NCBI RefSeq assembly: GCF_964355755.1
Contig: NC_092671.1
Location: 7,451,001-7,515,000 of the forward strand
Direction: 5' to 3'
DNA length: 64,000 bases
From: Antedon mediterranea
Lineage: Eukaryota; Echinodermata; Crinoidea; Comatulida; Antedonidae
The first letter of the stretch is position 1; the number at the start of each line of letters is the position of its first letter. Of the stretch, positions 1 through 12,131 are shown piece by piece. The notes beneath the pieces were generated by a model. The model had not been told where the DNA came from, did no database searches, and was given only the letters and a program-made list of their open reading frames with translations. The translations under genes and the position numbers were made by a program.

Positions 1-3000
1 CTCTAAACTCCGTCAGCTGTGCTCTTAATGTGAGGTCACTGTTCACTAAGAATGCTTCACGACATTTCTGATACAAATCTTGAAATGATAAACCTGCAAA
101 AAAAAAGCAATTTTCACTTAAATTCAAAATAACATTTACTTCCCTTTTAGATTGAAACAATAACGGAATAAATAAGAAATAACATAGACAAATAACATTA
201 AACCAGGGGGTGGGGGAGGGGGAAGGAAGAAGGCAGGATGACAGAAAGATACAGGATCTTGAGTCTTCAATTGTCTAGTATATGCAATTATTCTTTACTT
301 TACTTTATTAAAATAAAATGAAAAAGAAGTTGATATAGGTCTAATCTTACCATTATACAATGAGCTGTCTTTGTTTTCCAGCTGATAATTGACAATAATA
401 TCAAATATCCCTCTAATAAAAACAAACCAATTTTAGATTAGATTATATTCCACCCTTTCCTTTACTGGAGTCTTGTAGGGTAGATAAGATAAGATAATAT
501 TTATTGGTTCATCAAAATATATGTTGGAAATTCATTTTTTCCAAACGGTGTACATACAAAACTACATCTGTTACCAATTTTCGTATTAAATTAGAGTCTT
601 CAACGATGAATATTGTTTTTTATAATGGAGTATTTAAAACATTAAGTTAGTACTGAAGAAACAACCTTGCGTTATTAACAAAATCTTAAGAGATTTGCAC
701 TTTAAAAAACCTAGTACATCTTTAGAGATGAATAGGGGGTTATCCAGGTGTACTAGTACATCACAGCCACTGGTCATAACTGGGAGACCAGTCTTTGACT
801 GAAGAGGCCACCCAGTATAAATAAATAATAATAAAAAAAAAATTTTAATATACCAATAATTGTAAATTGACAAACATTTATTCAAATCTATTACCTTGCA
901 TTTGGTGTCAGACTTCTAAGAACATTTTTGAGTGAGCTGAGAGCAAGAGCACCAGAATGCTGCACTAGAAGAGAATTCTCATAGGATGTTTCTTCTGTGT
1001 ATGGTTCAAAGTTTGTGACATCATACCACAACCAATTAAAACAACTTGCTTTCGTTTGATCCCAAACTGAAAATAAAACAGGAAAAAAAGTTTAATAAAG
1101 TAATATTCTATTGTATTCTGACCCAGTGTGTGGTTTATCTGTGTCTGATAAAATGTTCTTTTATTGGGCTGATGTTCCAGCACTACATAACCTTACATTC
1201 AGCTTAATATTATAAAATAACATTGGCACATATGTCGTGTTGTAAGTAAGACAGTAAGTAAGTAAATTTATTGTCATTTGTAACTATATAAAAAACAGTT
1301 ACATTGAAATGAATTGAACAGTTGCGGCTGACAACAAATAAATAGAACTTAAACTAAAAGGTTAAAGGTCAGACACCATCCTGGTACTTCAAGAACTGGT
1401 TTCGGGATTGTACCTATACTTGAGCTAGAATCATCTGGTTACAAAAAAAATACATACACCCACTGGAGGTGCTTGTAAAACGTAAAAAGATTGTGGTGCG
1501 GTTTGCGTCAAGTGAAAACCTTACAGAGTATCTATACTAATAACCAGATCCAATTACACCATGAATACCCACAAATTAATTAAATGACATAGATAACACT
1601 AAGCAACTCCCAACCCTAAGTAATGACTTATATTAATAGGGGTATATAACAGTGCCAAGACAGCTGGGAAGGTGGATAGGTAAGCATACAGTAGATTTGA
1701 TACTAGTATTATCCTTACTTAATGGTGCATTGATGTGATCAATAGACGCGACTAGATGAAACTGAGGTATTTGCGCTAATGAACTGAGAGCACTCTGCAC
1801 CTTCCTCCCTCGTAACATCTGTCCATCAATGTTGTTTACCAGCAAAAAAACATCCTCTAAAAAAAACCAACTTATTTATATCTATATTTTACTGTTTATT
1901 TATTGGTTCTCTCATAAAAAAAAAGAGAGGAACTTATGCAAAAGGTTTACAAAATTAAATAGTTAAATTATATAGATATAAAAAAGTGTAAATGTGTAGA
2001 AATTAATACATGAATTGGGACATATTCTGAAGACTTGAAAAATTAAAATATTAAAGAAAATTATTATCAATTTGTTGTCTTGAGTATAATCATATGTTTT
2101 CTAGTAAGTGATGATTTAAATGTTGTTGAAACCCTTAATAAAAAATGTCTTTATACAGTAGTATTCAAATATTGTGTAAAAATCCCTTACTGTTACATTT
2201 TGAAATACTTTACACTGGCTGGTTTATTCCCATTTATACAATTGATTTATAAAAGGCAGTAACACTTACCCCCACTTTCTTTAAGTGTCTCCTGGACAAA
2301 ATTAATCTGGTCTATTGGACTTTTAAAACTACCGGTGTGACTTAGGATGTCTTCTGTAATTGAGTTCAAAATCTGATAAAAAATAAAATATTTTAACATT
2401 AGTAACTGTGGTAATAAAAGTTTTATTTAGTCTATTATATGGACTTGGATTCAAAGACTATCTATATTTGCAGTTAAAGATTTTCTTACTTTTTAAAAAT
2501 AATAAATGGACTGAATAAAATAGAAATTGCTTTACTTAAGATAACTTACATTTTTCAAGGTGATACTAGGGAAAAATCCATTAACAACGATGTGGGAGCA
2601 GTCTTGTAACATCATGTTGCGGAATTGGTCCAACAACACTCGTTTTGATCCCAGACCATACAACAGAAGATTAAAGCCATCTCTGTAGAACACAATTTTA
2701 ATGATTTAAATATTAAATGATATTAAATTAACTATAAATTAAAAGCATTAGTAGTTATAAACTGTTGTGTATAATAAAAATAATAGTGTTTATGTAACAG
2801 GACCATATAAGGAGAACTGCGTAACGATGATTAGTAATGCACGATTAGACTTGATTTACACAACCGTCACACCTCAGCAAACAGTAAGCAGTTGCCGTCC
2901 TCTTACCCTCCAGTTTCAGAAATTCAAAAAGTGACTTATTAATATTATTATATATTTACAATAATTGGTACATCCATCGATTGAAGAGTCCGCGATGCTC

Positions 3001-6000
3001 TCGGTACAACAGTTCTGTGTCCTCAGAATGACTAGAGGGGGTGCTGTGTAACATATTTTTCAGTTGTTGTTGACTCATTTTTGGATTCTTAAGACGGGCA
3101 AGTGTGCGATCAGACGTGACAGTTCTATCGCTATGAGCAACAAAGTAATCTTCAGCCATGTTCTCCTAAACCAAATATAATATTTTTAAATGAAAAATAA
3201 AGAAACCATAATAAAAATTGTTAAAATCATACATATTAAAATATCTATGTAATGAAATAACAATAATGGTTTTCTTTAATAGCACTTAATACAATGTTTT
3301 TACACAAAAACGATCCATAAAAATATCTAAAGCTCTGTCTACACTATAAAAAATTATGTGACAAAAAATGTGATGTTCCCATATATGGACATGATGATGT
3401 CATATCCATATTTGAGCATATCACTACCATATTTGGGCACATCACACTTTTTTTGTTCTGAAAGTGTAAACAGAGCATTAAATTAACCAAAAAAAGGATG
3501 ATGCAGAGAAACAATTTTTCACTTCTCCATTCTCCAACACTCACATGAGTTAATTCCTATCCAATAACATTTTTTTTAAACCACTCTAGGCTAAAAAATA
3601 TATAATTGATAATGTGCTGCCCTCGATAACGGTCACGTCTTCTAGACAGCCAGATAACCAAATAAGACACTAGATAGATGTACATATAGTTAGAGCATGG
3701 AGCTATAGCTCCATGGTTAGAGTTTTGTTACTAACATTTATTATGCGTCGTATCGTAGTATATTATATTGGTAAAACTGTGGAGGATTACAAAGAAAAAC
3801 ATTATCTAGACTACATTAAAAATAGCAATACAGCGTATAAACATTCAATTTAGCTGTTTAAGCAAAAAAGGTAACGTAATTATTCTAATAAAAATCTAAA
3901 TTAATATCTTTGATAGCGATACTGTACTCTTTAATTAATATAACATTTCAACAAAGGTATAGGCATCAATGGTACAATTATGCCTATGCATTAATACTAG
4001 GAATGAATTAACAATAAAACATTGTCTTGGACTATAGACTGTAATTACTAAGATAGATACTGTACATATAGCCAGTACTATAAAGTAGTAACTTGATTAA
4101 ATAGTATATATGGACCTATATATGGCCTAATTAAAAGTTAAAATAACAATTATAAATTAACATGTACTCACACACTGTGATTCTTAAATAGAGACACGTC
4201 AAAGATATAAAAAGAAATGGACTTCTCTCAGTGAATGCTACTGTATTACTAATACTTTATATAGTACAATGTACAAATTAAGTCTATGCATTGGAATGTC
4301 CAAATCTAAACAAGTGCCTTAATTAATGATAATACAGTGTGGTACCCAGAGGTCAAAACTAGGAGTAACCATGGTAACACTTAAAGTTGCAATAAATTCA
4401 ATAGTGGACTGACTACATTTTATATTAAGGATAACCAGGGAAGAGTTAATCTTCCCTGGGATAACTATACTAAGTAAATTTTTAAGGAAATTTATTTGAA
4501 GACAAAATAGATAATAAGCCTACTGTTTGTATGTCAGCCCTGGTTCTCCTCTTCATTGTGGTAGTGTTATTCTTAGACTGCTGAGGTTTATTTGCTGAGG
4601 CCTTCACTGATTCTGAATCTCGACTGCTTGTACTACTAGCACTATCACTCATATCTTCCTCGTCATCGGACACATCTTCACTTTCAGATGAGTAATCACT
4701 GTCAAGATCAACATCACGCACAGCACCTAACAAAAAAATAAAGCCCTGTCTACACTATCAAACCCAAATTGTGCCCATAAATAGACACGATGATGTCATA
4801 TCACTACCATATTCAGGTATATCACTAACATATTTTGGCACATCACATTTTTTTGTCAAACTAGTTTGATAGTGTAGACAGAGCTTAAGATTATAATACA
4901 GTAAATTATGGATATTAAACCTTTCTAATGGGATGTAAAAACAAAAAACTTTCAGGTACAGACTGAAAGAAAGCAGTCTTTTCATAGGGAGATCTAAACT
5001 TCTGTCTACACTCTCAAAGTTTATGTGACAACAAAATGTGATTTCATATCACTATCATATTTGGGTACATCACACGTATTTGTTGTCAAACTACAGTAGA
5101 ACCTGTGTTTTACGTACCCTGATTTTACGTTCCCTTGATTTTACGTACGCTTAAAATAACCGATGACGTCATCATTTTCTTACATTGAGGGCGCAATTTA
5201 ACAACAACAAAGCACACAAAGCCACAATCATGGCTGTGTGTGGAATTCTGCTGTGTGTTTGAGTCAAGCTACGCACGTGCAGCGACTGTTTTTATTGATA
5301 GAAAATACAAGAACATTGATATTTTACACTTTATTTAAACATCTCACAGCCTGTATATACTGTACAGTACTGTATTTTTCTAGTTAGGCCTCGCATCTTG
5401 CTAGGCCTGCTAGCCTGGCCTGAAAGTCTAGGCAAGGCCTAGCTAGTGACAACCTACATGCTGTTCAATAAAGTAGACAAACAAGGTAGCCTTTATAGCT
5501 ACGATCTCTACGTATTTGGGGTAAATTTAAGGTCAACCTTGATTTTACGAATCCTTTGTTTTACGTACGCCTTTCGATCCCGTACCGTACGTAAAATGGA
5601 GGTTCTACTGTAGTCTGATAGCGTAGACAGAGCTAAATGGGGAAGGGGACAGCTGGCCTATCCATAAGTCCTAACCTCTTCTAGCAGAACGTCTTGTTGG
5701 TAATTTTCTGGTTGCTGGTGTCTGTGGTTGTTGCTTAGTTGACTTCTTCGTTGAGACGGGTTTCAGAGGTGTGGTTTTACTTGTGATTGGTGTGCAAGTC
5801 TCGGCAGCTAATTTAGCCATTTGGCCTGCCCTCTTTGGTGTTTTGAACTGATACACTGCGCTGCTAACTACTCCTCGTTTACTGTCTTCTTCATAACCCT
5901 CTACAAGCACTGTATATACAAAACAAAACATTTATTAATGTGGTTTAGTGGTTAGTATCAGGCGTGGATTTAGGCAGGGGCTTAACAGGCTTTAGACCCT

Positions 6001-7461
6001 CTAATATTTAACAGCTATGTCTTTTTAAAATAAAATTAATACTATTTTCTGCAACCCGACAGATCGTTTTTTTCATTTATGAAATATTTAGCTCTCCTCC
6101 ACCCCACCCCTGATCTATAATGCTGGATCCGCTCATGAGTATTCAACATCGTAAACATGAGTAGGTCCAAAGGACAAACAAATATTATACATGTTTATTT
6201 TGTCAGGATATTTTTTTTTTTTAAATGGGAGAAATAATTTTAGCAGGACAGTGGGAGATGACAGAAAATATCGGGATATTCCAGCAATTATCCTAATAAT
6301 ATTAGGGAGGTCTGAATTAGTATTCAACATTTGCAAATATGGAACAGAATAAATTAATTTTGGTTAGTCTGATTTTTGTTTAAAGCATGTCCACACTATA
6401 AAGGGTGCTATAACAGTTTGAACAATATATCAATCGTAAACATGGGTAGGTCTAAACAGATTCTATTAAGAGTCTAGTTGTAGAAGTTACACATTTTATT
6501 TTGTCGGATTTTTGTGTGTTTTTTTTTTTAAATTGGAAGAGATCATATTTTAGCAGGATAGCAGGAGATGACACAACATATCTGGATACTCAATTATCTC
6601 AAGATTTGGGAGGTATGAAAAATGATATTAATATATTTCTAATACAAACCAGAGAAAATCATATTATAAGTTTAACTGCCAGTAGATAAATTATTTATAA
6701 TTCACCTGATGGAGTGTTTTTATGTTTAAGCTTGTTAACATCAGTTTCTTCATCACTGTCACTGGATTCAGAGTTTGAGGGAAATTTGTTTTCTCCATCT
6801 TCTTTATATGAAACTTTTTTTCTGGTACTTCGTTGAGGATAACTTGGTTTAGCTAGTTTTTGAACTTGTGAACGAAGCTTTCTTGTCTTCTTTTCTGTCG
6901 TTTCTGTTTGAAAATGTTAAATAAATAATATTAATAATAATATAATATAAATTATAAATAATTTACAAACTTTGAGACTCAACATAATAGACAAGACGTC
7001 AGCAGTGTGTGTTCTAAATGCGAAAGATGGTGTTTTTAAAACAAAATCGTGCTTCAAAATAGAAATAGGTGATCACTAGAATCATGTAATTTACATTGGA
7101 GCCTACTGTAGAAAATACTTAGGTAGGCCCAGGTTTGGCCTGCTCGCTCTTCTCTGGCTTGCAAGGATTGGGACCTAATAAAGGACCTAGCTAGGCCTAG
7201 CTACCTGGTCCTACTAGTACTAGTAAGTAGGCCTTAGTTAGTAGGCCTTTAGCCTAGCGGGAGGCCTAGGGCTAGGCCCGGCGGGTTACATTATTTATGA
7301 AATATCGACTAAAATGTATTCATTTGTTCTATTATCGCCTTGTAATACTCACTAGCAACTGCGTCGGTCAGGTTAATATGGTTTACTATGTCACAATCAG
7401 AAACAAACGTCAAACGGTTCAAAGAAACTACCGGCGTTTCTTTTTCACTGGGGGCTGCCAT
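1..7461 (-). CDS. ORC2: Origin recognition complex subunit 2 (C-terminus beyond window)
   Basis: ORC2 is a core subunit of the origin recognition complex, which marks replication origins and helps load MCM helicase. Eleven exons join in frame: 7353-7461, 6706-6903, 5676-5909, 4524-4726, 2960-3165, 2550-2682, 2270-2372, 1719-1856, 895-1066, 351-412 and 1-93 (about 550 residues; human is about 577, so roughly the last 30-40 are off the left edge). The N-terminal ~250 residues are low-complexity, basic and acidic, with serine/aspartate/glutamate runs, typical of the disordered ORC2 tail. The conserved AAA+-like part starts near residue 250 ([15 protein letters not shown]). It includes [12 protein letters not shown] (~320-331, degenerate Walker A region), [27 protein letters not shown] (~399-412), [13 protein letters not shown] and [12 protein letters not shown]. 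The last visible segment, [20 protein letters not shown], begins the C-terminal winged-helix part. All junctions are GT-AG. Introns hold several MITE copies. The start lies 100 bp from the divergent ZNF830 start. Confidence 0.97.
480..1370 (-). mobile_element. LINE 3'-end fragments in ORC2 introns 9 and 8
   Basis: In intron 9 (413-894), GATAAGATAAGATAATATTT followed by ATTGGTTCATC near 480-515 is a minus-strand retrotransposon tail made of (TTATC) units. In intron 8, GTAAGTAAGTAAATTTATTG near 1252-1275 is another of the same type. Exon 9 of ORC2 lies between them, so these are two separate insertions. No coding part remains. Confidence 0.5.
3329..3478. mobile_element. MITE family A copy 1 (ORC2 intron 4)
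   Basis: The ends are AAGCTCTGTCTACACTAT and the diverged inverse AGTGTAAACAGAGC. The interior has the family's ATGTGATG, ATATGGACATGATGATG and TTTGGGCACATCACA segments. Confidence 0.85.
4741..4887. mobile_element. MITE family A copy 2 (ORC2 intron 3)
   Basis: About 147 bp, complete, with ends AAGCCCTGTCTACACTATCA and TTTGATAGTGTAGACAGAGC. The interior matches the other family members. Confidence 0.9.
4997..5635. mobile_element. MITE family A copy 3, interrupted by a younger element
   Basis: The left part is 4997-5091 (AACTTCTGTCTACACTCTCA) and the right part is 5613-5635 (CTGATAGCGTAGACAGAGC). They are separated by a separate inverted-repeat element flanked by TA duplications. Removing it and one TA restores the family sequence. 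Confidence 0.93.
5094..5610. mobile_element. pogo/Tc1-like MITE nested in family A copy 3
   Basis: 517 bp with inverted ends CAGTAGAACCT and AGGTTCTACTG, extended by imperfect TTTTACGTACG-type repeats. Exact TA flanks lie at 5092-5093 and 5611-5612. TA duplication and CAGT termini fit the Tc1/mariner (pogo) superfamily. It is non-coding. Confidence 0.9.
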
Positions 7462-7561
7462 GTTTAAAAAAAAAATAAACATAAGATAGAGGGCGGGCCA
7501 GAGTTCCCGTTTTATTTTTATGTTGCAGTTGTGTAATAATAGTAAACAAGTTGTTTAGACC
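7462..7561. promoter_or_regulatory. Head-to-head ORC2/ZNF830 promoter
   Basis: Only 100 bp separate the two divergent start codons, so both promoters and 5' UTRs must sit here or overlap the first exons. I see no TATA box at a useful distance; the stretch has an A-run beside the ORC2 start. A shared bidirectional promoter is inferred from the geometry; transcription start sites cannot be read from sequence alone. Confidence 0.7.
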
Positions 7562-10500
7562 ATGATGGCATCTAAAAAGGTGGATATTCGGCAACTTATG
7601 AAAAGGCAAAAAGTGCAAAACAGCTTATCATCTACAAAAAAAATAGATTCTCCGTTAGCAAGATATCCTTTTAAAGTGTTTAATTTAGTTAATTCATAGA
7701 ATACATTAGATCTAATCTAGGCCTCCTAGTGTAGACTCTCTGCCAATATGGTGGTAGCGGGACGTTTTCGGCCCAACAGTGGGCCGAATCGACCACACCA
7801 AACCTGGGCAAATTATATTTCCTTAATATAGCCTTACATATAACAGTCTTGGACAGTTATCATGTAAAGTATGTAACATACAAATCAAGAGTGAAATTCT
7901 ATGGAAAAGTCATCTACAAAGTAGAAAGCATAAAGAGGTAATTTAAATAAAAAGTGTCAGTCTTTTTTGTCTCTTTCATCTTTTTCTTTACTCATTTTAG
8001 ACGGTTCCAGGACGATTGGTTAAGGAAAATTTTCTATATGTTTAGTCAAAATAAACCACAACAACACCACTCAGGAGAGACTCCTTTTTTTGACACAAGA
8101 AAGACAAGCTGTGTGACCCAAACACTGCAGACAATACATAGACTAAAGCTATAATTTAAGAAAGTGACTACATACATGGTCTGACTTACTGACCAATGGC
8201 ATGGGGTCAAACATTTGTGTATTAATTTTTTAATTTTTTATTGGCATAGTTAACCATGCATCTAATGTTGCATATTCTATCAGCATGGTGGAGGAAACAA
8301 CATTTATTGAATTGATGAATTTGATCCACAGTTGAACATGCAGATAGGCTCCACACCAAATATTAACCATGCTGATAGATATAAAATACACTTAATAGCC
8401 TCATCTCAAACTTAGGCCTTCAGAAAGGAGGATTTATAGAATTGTTAGGTGAATCTATTCTTTTTTGCAGAGTCTTGAATTATTAAAATCAGGTAAACCT
8501 CAAGTAGCAACCACTCCAGCAGCAGCAACCAAAAACAAAGCAAAGCAAGTATACCAAGAGGAACCTGTAACAAAGAAAGCTAAAGGTGAACACTAACAAA
8601 TGAATTTTTATAATACAGTATAAGAATGACAGGACCTTAGCATTATGAAGAGGCATAAATTAGAAGTAGACTGGGTGCACAGTAGTGTACACATACAATT
8701 TGACTGATAACATATAAAACAACCAGTCTTTGTATAATTTTTAGTCAATACATGTATATAATTTCCAGATTTCATAGAAACATTTTATTAATCTTTTAAT
8801 CTTTTTTTTTTTTTAAACATTAGTTGAAGAAACATCAAAGGGGTAAGTTGTATAATGTGCTTTCTAGTATTCAAGCTAATTACTAATTATTTAAAAGATA
8901 CTGATTTTATTTGTATATCAATACATAATATTAATATAGTGTTTATTTTCCTATAGTTTACCTGCAGACTTTTTTGATACTGAAATAAGTTCATCGGACA
9001 CAACACAAGCATCAAATAACAAAAAATTACCTGATGGTAAAGACATTATCATTATCTTAATTAACATTAGGGAGGTTTCACAATCTTACGAATACGATAA
9101 CGAAAACGGATACGTCACGCACACGTATTTGTTTTTCGTAAGCCAGTAAAAATCTGTTTCGCATGGCAACGAAATATTGAGGGCGCCGTCCAAAATATGA
9201 CTGCGGTAAATTTGAGCGAAGGTGCTTGGCTGCCTAGGCCTAGCGTAACATCAAAGCGAGTAAGGACTTTAAAAACTGCTATTTATCAAAATTGAACTGG
9301 CATTTTAATAAATTACTTTAGTAAATTACTTTCAATAAATCTATAATTATGTTATAATCATTAATCATTCCTGCAAAATGTGCAAAATAGATAAAAAACT
9401 ATACTTGTTTTGTAGTTACGAATATGACTGGTGATATTCTTCAACACGAATACGCTTTACGAATATGAAATGGGGATCAGCTCAAAAGTTTCACAAATGT
9501 GTGACGTATTCGTTTTCGTTATCGTATTCGTAAGGTTGCGAAACCTCCCTAGTATCACTGATTTTATCCACTTATTGTTAGAACAGAGTTATGTTCTCAA
9601 TCAATAACAAATTACCTGATGGTAAAGACATTATCATTATCTTAATTAACATTATCACTGATTTTATCCACTTATTGTTAGAACAGAGTTATGTTCTCAA
9701 TAAAAGAAGCAAATTTGCCAATTACAATAGAAACCCTATTTAGAGAAAACCCAACAAATTTTGTTGAGCTTGAATCTAACCTAAGCTATTTTAGAGTTAC
9801 TAGTGAGGTTGTTATACCTGATAAAAACTGTTTAAAAGACAGTTCTCTAATACATCAGAGTTTCATAAATTACCCAACACTGTAATTAATCTGGTGCAAA
9901 ATGTGTATTATAGTTCATAGTTCATATACATTTATTCAGTTATTATTAAAATGACTACAATTAATTAATTAGCATCATAATACCTATCACTACCATCACC
10001 AATACATACTCCACCTTTTAAAATGCATTTTAAATATCTGTTTAGACTTTTTTGACTCAAATATCAAACCTAGTAGCCAACCTGAAACGACAACCGAAAA
10101 AGATGTACAGCCAGAAAGGTATGTTCCATTTTAAAGAAGGGATTTCTATTATGATGATTGTTAACAATCTAACTTAACTATCTTAAAACAATAATTTTGT
10201 ACATTTCTTTGCATATTTTTGTTTAAATTTTTGTTAACATGTTTTTTTTCCAAGTTCAAAAACCATGGCTGAAGCATTACCAGAGGGTTTCTTTGATGAT
10301 CCTGACATGGACGCCAAAGTACGTAAAGTAGAACCAAAGAAAAACATAGACGATGAGTGGGCAGAGTTTCAAAAGGTCATGCAACAAGAACAACAGGTAT
10401 GTATGTTATCCTGAACGTCTTTTTAGCTTTACTGATACTACCATAAGCCTACTCTAAGTGGTGTGGTTGAATGGTTAAGTTTGGACAAACCTGATTTTCT

Positions 10501-11549
10501 CACAGCACAACTTAACTCCTATGCCAACTACTGTATATTATAACATTACAAAATACATATTAAGCCGGATTCTTGCATCTAAAATTTGCAAATAATAGTG
10601 TATGGTATTTACAAATACTGTTTGAATTAAAGAGAAATAATTCATCGTATTTTATATTTCCAAGGTTTCAGAGGCCATTCTTGAGGAAGATGTTGATGAG
10701 GCCCAGAAAGAAAGACAGATAGACGAGATTGATGAACAAATGTAAGATTTCATATTATTTACATATTGGCTTGCAGTATGGACAGAATTTTCAAACCACC
10801 AGACTCGAACCCTCAGTTTTCATAGTAACTCCACCATTCCTCTGTGTGCTCACTAACCATAAAGTGATTGAAATTGACCCAATTATCTTTATAAAATGTA
10901 ATCAGCTATACCTGCCAACTCTCACACATAGTGCACGAGTCTCACACACGAGGGCCATTCTTTTATGCCTCGTGCATACATGGCTATTTCTCACACATCC
11001 ATAAATATATTCAGAAAAGGCATTATTTTGGAATTAACTTGCCTATTTTAAAGGAATAGCCTAGGACTACACATTATTTAATTAATTTGAGCATAATTAG
11101 CCTAGGCCTACAGTATGTGTTTTGTATTTTATGGTTAGTACAGGAAAGCCAATTCAATTTGCAACAAACTAAACATAGAGAGGATATTTTGTGAGGGCGC
11201 TACATACAATTTTACTTTAATGTATCATGCATTGGCCACTGAAAAAGTTAGCAGGTACAAGCATACACAAGGTTTTTTTTCTCATGAATAAGGTAGACAT
11301 GGTAAACCTATTCTATAACATAACATAATTGCATCACAATAACAACTTCTGAATGATTCTCATTCTGTTTAAAGTACAAGATGGAAGAAAACAGACATCC
11401 TACGTGACAAACAAGAAGAACTAAGGGCAAAAGCAAATGAAAGGGATTCCTCATCAAAAGACAATGAAAATGTGGAAGATGATGATGATGACGACGAAGC
11501 AGATTTTGAAGAATTTTTAGATTGGCGGTCAAAAGAAGCATGGAATTGA
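7562..11549 (+). CDS. ZNF830: Zinc finger protein 830 (CCDC16 family)
   Basis: ZNF830 is a nuclear C2H2 protein linked to spliceosomal complexes and genome stability. Nine exons join in frame to 293 residues (human is about 372): 7562-7662, 7838-7937, 8471-8585, 8824-8842, 8957-9036, 10046-10118, 10255-10396, 10665-10741 and 11375-11549 (stop TGA 11547-11549). The N-terminus has the family signature ([25 protein letters not shown]). One zinc finger has C43, C46, H59 and H65 (C-x2-C-x12-H-x5-H). A short motif, LPxxFFD, occurs three times: LPADFFD (~113), LPDDFFD (~136, split by intron 5) and LPEGFFDDP (~171). Then come a charged coiled coil ([35 protein letters not shown]), an acidic run and the C-terminal LDWRSKEAW, all family traits. 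Intron 1 is AT-AC; the rest are GT-AG. Exon 4 is only 19 nt. The start is ATGATG; either Met is possible. Confidence 0.96.
7663..7837 (+). other. U12-type AT-AC intron in ZNF830
   Basis: The intron begins ATATCCTTTT and ends with AC. TTCCTTAA, a match to the U12 branch-point consensus, lies just upstream of the 3' splice site (about 7819-7826, with AC at 7836-7837). Only this AT-AC junction restores the conserved reading [16 protein letters not shown] alternatives nearby (GT at 7676, AG at 7829-7830) give an early stop. U12 5' sites of the form ATATCCTT are known to be removed by the minor spliceosome. Confidence 0.93.
9015..9702 (+). repeat. Tandem duplication of a ZNF830 exon-5 end and adjacent intron
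   Basis: About 90-100 bp comprising the end of exon 5 (coding LPD), its splice donor and following intron occurs twice. Copy A is 9015-9067 continued at about 9553-9605. Copy B is about 9603-9702 and is intact. Copy A is split by the MITE at 9068-9551. The two copies are almost identical, which suggests a recent event. Copy B has a duplicated donor but no evident acceptor, so it is probably silent. Confidence 0.9.
9068..9551. mobile_element. MITE with long terminal inverted repeats
   Basis: The ends are inverted copies over about 40 bp: TAGGGAGGTTTC at the left, continuing with CTTACGAATACGATAACG, and the reverse complement at 9509-9551. It is about 484 bp with no coding potential. The ends are bounded by TA. 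It sits in intron 5 of ZNF830, inside one copy of a local duplication. Confidence 0.88.
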
Positions 11550-11754
11550 AAGTGTCATTCATCCATGTTAAAGTGGTATAAATGTAAACATGCTGAAAAG
11601 ATTGTACTATAATGCCCAGTTCTTGGAAGCTTTGCTCATCTATGGCTTTAGATTTCACATGTCTGATACTAATACAACTTACAGAGATCACCAGAATATC
11701 TTCGATATGGTTTTTCAATGATGATTAATAACAATCATTGCAATCTAATTTGAA

Positions 11755-11886
11755 CAGCTGCAGTGAATCTATTGCACAGCTGCAGTGAATCTATTGCAGA
11801 GCTGCAGTGAATCTATTGCACAGCTGCAGTGAATCTATTGCACAGCTGCAGTGAATCTATTGCACAGCTGCAGTGGATCTATTGCA
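11755..11886 (+). repeat. 22-bp minisatellite in the ZNF830 3' UTR
   Basis: Six head-to-tail copies of CAGCTGCAGTGAATCTATTG plus CA, with two single-base variants. Each unit contains the palindrome CAGCTG. It starts about 200 bp after the ZNF830 stop codon and so is probably transcribed in its 3' UTR. Confidence 0.95.
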
Positions 11887-12131
11887 CAGAGGTTGATATA
11901 TAATAGTATAACTATTACACAGTATATTATTTGTTAAATTTCAAATTAGGTCCATTTTCAAATAACGTGTTTGATCAGACTACATGCAACCCACTGGAAT
12001 TGTCTAAGCCCAGGCCAGGAAAGTCAATATCCAAACATTGCCCTGAAAAGCAGTTCTGTTATCTGCCTGTTATATGAAATGTAATATTATATATCAATAT
12101 AGGCAGACCTAGCCAATTACTATTCTTTTTA

